This document shows, piece after piece, positions 61,481-64,000 of a DNA stretch of 64,000 bases. Positions within the stretch are counted from its first letter, which is position 1. Every line of letters begins with the position of its first letter. Below the pieces are notes generated by a model. It made no database searches. It saw only the letters and a program-made list of their open reading frames with translations, and was not told the origin of the DNA. A program made the position numbers and the translations under genes. Source of the DNA: Chroococcidiopsis thermalis PCC 7203 (lineage in GTDB: Bacteria > Cyanobacteriota > Cyanobacteriia > Cyanobacteriales > Chroococcidiopsidaceae); the NCBI RefSeq assembly GCF_000317125.1, contig NC_019695.1:5072336-5136335 (forward strand), in the 5' to 3' direction.

Positions 61481-63277
61481 CTAGATCGAAAATCTCACTA
61501 TGAATTCCGTACCAAAATCTTTTTTAGTTAATTCAATATTTCCTTTTAGCTGGTTGGTTAATATATTGACTATTTGTAGTCCTAAAGATTTAGTATTTTG
61601 CCAATTAAGTTCTAGCGGTAATCCAATTCCATCATCGCTGACTTTGAGAATGACATGATTATGAGTTTGAGGTTCTTCAAATTGAACTGCAATACAAATT
61701 TGCCCAAATTGCCTCTTTTTGAAAGCATGTTTCATTGCATTTGTTGTAAGTTCGTTAATAATCAAGCCGCAGAGAATAGCAATATCTATACTTACCCAAA
61801 TTGGTTCTGTTGCAAGTTTTAAAGTAACTTGCTTGCAATTGAGTTTAGCAGTGTCATATGTACTGTATAAATTATTAACTAGTGTTTCAATATAATCAGC
61901 TAAATTAATTTGAACGAAATTTTGAGATTGAGAGCGATACAAGAGATCGTGAACCAGAGCCATAGAAAAGATCCGAGCCTCACCCGATTTTAGAATTTCT
62001 AGCGTTTGGCGATCGCTGACATAGTTTGTTTGTAAACTAAGCAAACTAGAAATCATTTGTAGATTATTTTTAACGCGGTGGTGAACTTCTTTCAACAAAA
62101 AATCTTTTTCTCGTTCTACAGCTTGAATGCGTGCTGCTGCTTGCTTCTGCTCGGAAATGTTGCGATTAATTCCAGTCATCCAGATCGCTCGATCGGCATC
62201 ATCATAAAAAACTTTACCTTGTCCCGCCAACCAACGAATATTACCATCAGCACTAAGAATGCGAAATTCTTGCTCAAATTCTCCCGTTCTTTCCAGCGCG
62301 CGGGTAATAGCTTCGCTGAACGAAGCACGATCTTCTGGATAAATCCGATCGAGAACAGCTTCGTAAGTACCTGCAAATGTCCCAGGTGCGAGATCGAATA
62401 AAGCCTCTTGTTGCAAAGACCACTTAAGTTCGTGCGTATGCAAATTCCAGTCCCAAATTCCTATCTGCGATGCTTCTAAAGTCAAATGCAACCTCTCTTG
62501 ACTCTGGCGGAGCAACTCTTCACTACGTTGGCGATCGCTAACATCGCGCACGACTTGAGAAAAACCTTGAATTTCTCCGCTACTATCTTTGAGAGCTGTC
62601 GTGACGACATTCGCCCAAAACCTAGAGCCATCTCGTCGTATCCGCCAGCCTTCCGTTTCCAGACGCTCTTGCGCGATCGCTGTTTGTAATTCCTGTTGGG
62701 GAATACCGCTTTCTATGTCGGTATAGGTGTAAAATCGAGAGTAGTGTTGCCCGATCGCTTCTCTAGCTTTATAGCCTGTAATTCTAGCCGCTCCTGCATT
62801 CCAACTGGCAACTATTCCATCAGCATCGAGCATGAAAATTGCGTAATCTTTCACTCCCTCAATTAGCAGACGGAAACGTTCTTCACTTTGGAGTAAAGTT
62901 GCTTGGCAATGTAACGCTGCGACTTGGCTCTGTTGCGCTCGCACTCTAGCAGAGTTAAGGATAGCAATAGCAGTACAGATACAGATGGCTTCGAGAACGA
63001 AAATCGTTAGGCGCAAGCCTTGCTCCCAACTCGCGATGGATAGCACGTATTGAGGAGGGAGGAAAAAATAGTTGCATAAGATTGCTGCGAGTGCTGTTGC
63101 TGCTAATCCCGCTCCCATTCCACCACACCAGGCACTGACCAAAATCGCAATGAAAAACAGCATAAATGGGCTTTCTTTATGGATTAGGGTAGCGAGAAAG
63201 AGCGTGACAACTAAGGCGATCGCCACTGTCAACACTGCTACACCGTAACGCCAAAATAGAGATTTACGCTTAACCAC
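61481..63277 (-). CDS. Membrane histidine kinase (DUF4118-PAS-PAS-HisKA_2)
   Basis: This encodes a 598-residue kinase. The first ~110 residues hold four membrane helices of the KdpD-like DUF4118 type (YGVAVLTVAIALVVTLFLAT and others). Two PAS domains follow (~130-260, 265-385, the second with WDWNLHTHELKWS). The dimerisation domain is HisKA_2 with LKEVHHRVKNNLQMISSLLS (phospho-His), then a HATPase with VSDDGIGLPLEL. The start is GTG at 63277. It precedes the receiver-kinase gene by 17 nt, its likely partner. Confidence 0.87.
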   Translation of the reverse strand: MVKRKSLFWRYGVAVLTVAIALVVTLFLATLIHKESPFMLFFIAILVSAWCGGMGAGLAATALAAILCNYFFLPPQYVLSIASWEQGLRLTIFVLEAICICTAIAILNSARVRAQQSQVAALHCQATLLQSEERFRLLIEGVKDYAIFMLDADGIVASWNAGAARITGYKAREAIGQHYSRFYTYTDIESGIPQQELQTAIAQERLETEGWRIRRDGSRFWANVVTTALKDSSGEIQGFSQVVRDVSDRQRSEELLRQSQERLHLTLEASQIGIWDWNLHTHELKWSLQQEALFDLAPGTFAGTYEAVLDRIYPEDRASFSEAITRALERTGEFEQEFRILSADGNIRWLAGQGKVFYDDADRAIWMTGINRNISEQKQAAARIQAVEREKDFLLKEVHHRVKNNLQMISSLLSLQTNYVSDRQTLEILKSGEARIFSMALVHDLLYRSQSQNFVQINLADYIETLVNNLYSTYDTAKLNCKQVTLKLATEPIWVSIDIAILCGLIINELTTNAMKHAFKKRQFGQICIAVQFEEPQTHNHVILKVSDDGIGLPLELNWQNTKSLGLQIVNILTNQLKGNIELTKKDFGTEFIVRFSI

Positions 63278-63640
63278 TGCTCAGAAGTTTTTCCATAAAA
63301 TCATTAGATCGGCTCCAGATAATAAGCATATCTGTTTCTCGACTTGATTTTGTCCGTAAATTCTCTGAAGTCGCTTAGTAATAACAGCAAACCTTCATCT
63401 GCGTCCCCGTGCTTCCCCGCTTGCACGAGCGCTTGCTCTTGTGATAAACGTAACTCAGTAATTGTACTGAATTTAAAAGCTATGTTGCGATCGCATCTGT
63501 AGTTTTTATGCAGTCGCTTTTATGTCAAAGGCGATCGCAATTCTATAAATGTCGATTGCTAGTAAACTTGATATAGTTTAAGTCCGATCGATTCGATTTG
63601 AGAAACTTTTTAACTATTCAACTATCGGAGGTTGCAAGTC
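63278..63640. other. Divergent intergenic region
   Basis: About 360 nt with no gene visible. A CGGAGG ribosome site lies just before 63641. A few HIP1 octamers occur. Confidence 0.5.
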
Positions 63641-63952
63641 ATGGCATTAGCAGTGATTAAATTTTCGTCTGAAGACTGTGGAATTTGCCATAAAATGTCT
63701 TTCTACGATCGCAAAGTTAGTGAAGAATTAGGCTTAGAATTTATCGATGTCAAAATGCAAGATACGACAACTTATCGCAAGTATCGCAAGATTTTATTAA
63801 CTCAATATCCAGATAAAGCCGAAATGGGATGGCCCACTTATATTATTTGCGATACGCCAGAAGGCGACTTCAAAATTGTGGGCGAAGTGAAAGGGGGTCA
63901 TCCCAAAGGGGAGTTTAGAACGCGCTTGCAAGAAGTCGTGTCTGCTAACTAA
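63641..63952 (+). CDS. Thioredoxin-like protein with CGIC motif
   Basis: This encodes a 103-residue protein. The ATG at 63641 is preferred, with CGGAGG ~10 nt upstream. It keeps the redox pair as SSEDCGICHKM near the N-terminus and the cis-Pro loop as MGWPTYIIC. The pair CGIC differs from the usual CGPC of thioredoxin. It is a cytosolic thiol-disulfide exchanger by prediction; target unknown. Confidence 0.82.
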   Translation: MALAVIKFSSEDCGICHKMSFYDRKVSEELGLEFIDVKMQDTTTYRKYRKILLTQYPDKAEMGWPTYIICDTPEGDFKIVGEVKGGHPKGEFRTRLQEVVSAN

Positions 63953-63971
63953 TGCAGGAAAGCAAAAATTC

Positions 63972-64000
63972 GTAGGGTGCGTTATTTAACGCACTCTACC
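63972..64000. repeat. Palindrome GTAGGGTGCGTTA/TAACGCACTCTAC
   Basis: A near-perfect inverted repeat at the right edge of the window, 20 nt after the thioredoxin-like gene. It belongs to the same broad type as families A and B and could serve as a terminator. Confidence 0.7.

Overview
The window is chromosomal DNA of a cyanobacterium. The direct evidence is a light-independent protochlorophyllide reductase locus (chlL and chlN), a carotenoid cis-trans isomerase, a carboxysome-type BMC shell protein, a YggT/Ycf19 protein, and very frequent GCGATCGC (HIP1) octamers inside genes. The many heptamer and nonamer tandem repeats, dispersed palindromes, two-component kinases and a tRNA-array remnant fit a large-genome lineage such as Chroococcidiopsis or relatives of heterocystous strains. 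That placement is inference.

Layout. 0-6 kb: a small regulator-like gene, tRNA-Glu, an SRPBCC protein, a GAF histidine kinase, a tandem-repeat block, a ribbon-helix-helix protein and an HNH endonuclease pair. 6-8.3 kb: a strong-looking promoter with a tiny ORF, eroded tRNA pieces and an AAA ATPase with an odd Walker B. 8.3-16 kb: housekeeping and envelope genes (mtnP, an OB-fold protein, a DUF981-like protein, msrB, a siderophore-type ABC ATPase, two glycosyltransferases). 16.9-19.9 kb: chlL, a DUF5331-type gene and chlN. 20-29.3 kb: tRNA-Val, a DUF2227-like protein, mazG, crtISO, upp, a YtxH-like protein, YggT, a xylulokinase-type kinase and hypotheticals. 29.3-30.9 kb: a gene-free AT-rich gap. 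30.9-43.4 kb: ten same-strand genes with gaps of 18-80 nt. 43.6-46.9 kb: a GLIC-type pentameric channel broken by one in-frame stop, then a dynamin-like protein that has lost GTPase motifs. 47-59.9 kb: nucleoside phosphorylase, DUF29, tlyA, a cysQ-like phosphatase, a YdeP-type molybdoenzyme, a PIN pseudogene, a large coiled-coil/TPR membrane protein, a lone CcmK paralogue, a 2H phosphoesterase, a NIL protein and a PLP decarboxylase. 59.9-64 kb: two adjacent histidine kinases and a thioredoxin-like protein.

The best candidate for an undescribed system is the ten-gene block: DJ-1/PfpI, a ThDP enzyme, a Tat-exported NTF2/SnoaL protein, a double EthD protein, a VOC protein, a GMC oxidoreductase, an NTF2-ankyrin fusion, a second DJ-1/PfpI, a GlgX-like GH13 enzyme and an AGE-epimerase-STAS fusion. 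It joins tailoring-type enzymes with two glycan or sugar enzymes. It contains no PKS or NRPS core, transporter or regulator, and its product cannot be deduced from sequence alone.

Repeats are abundant. There are four long blocks of a 9-bp unit (GGGGGACAA type), at least four families of short palindromes and several heptamer runs. Two repeats enter reading frames: crtISO (N-terminus) and the PLP decarboxylase (internal insertion). All assignments rest on reading translated sequence and remembered family motifs; no database search was run.
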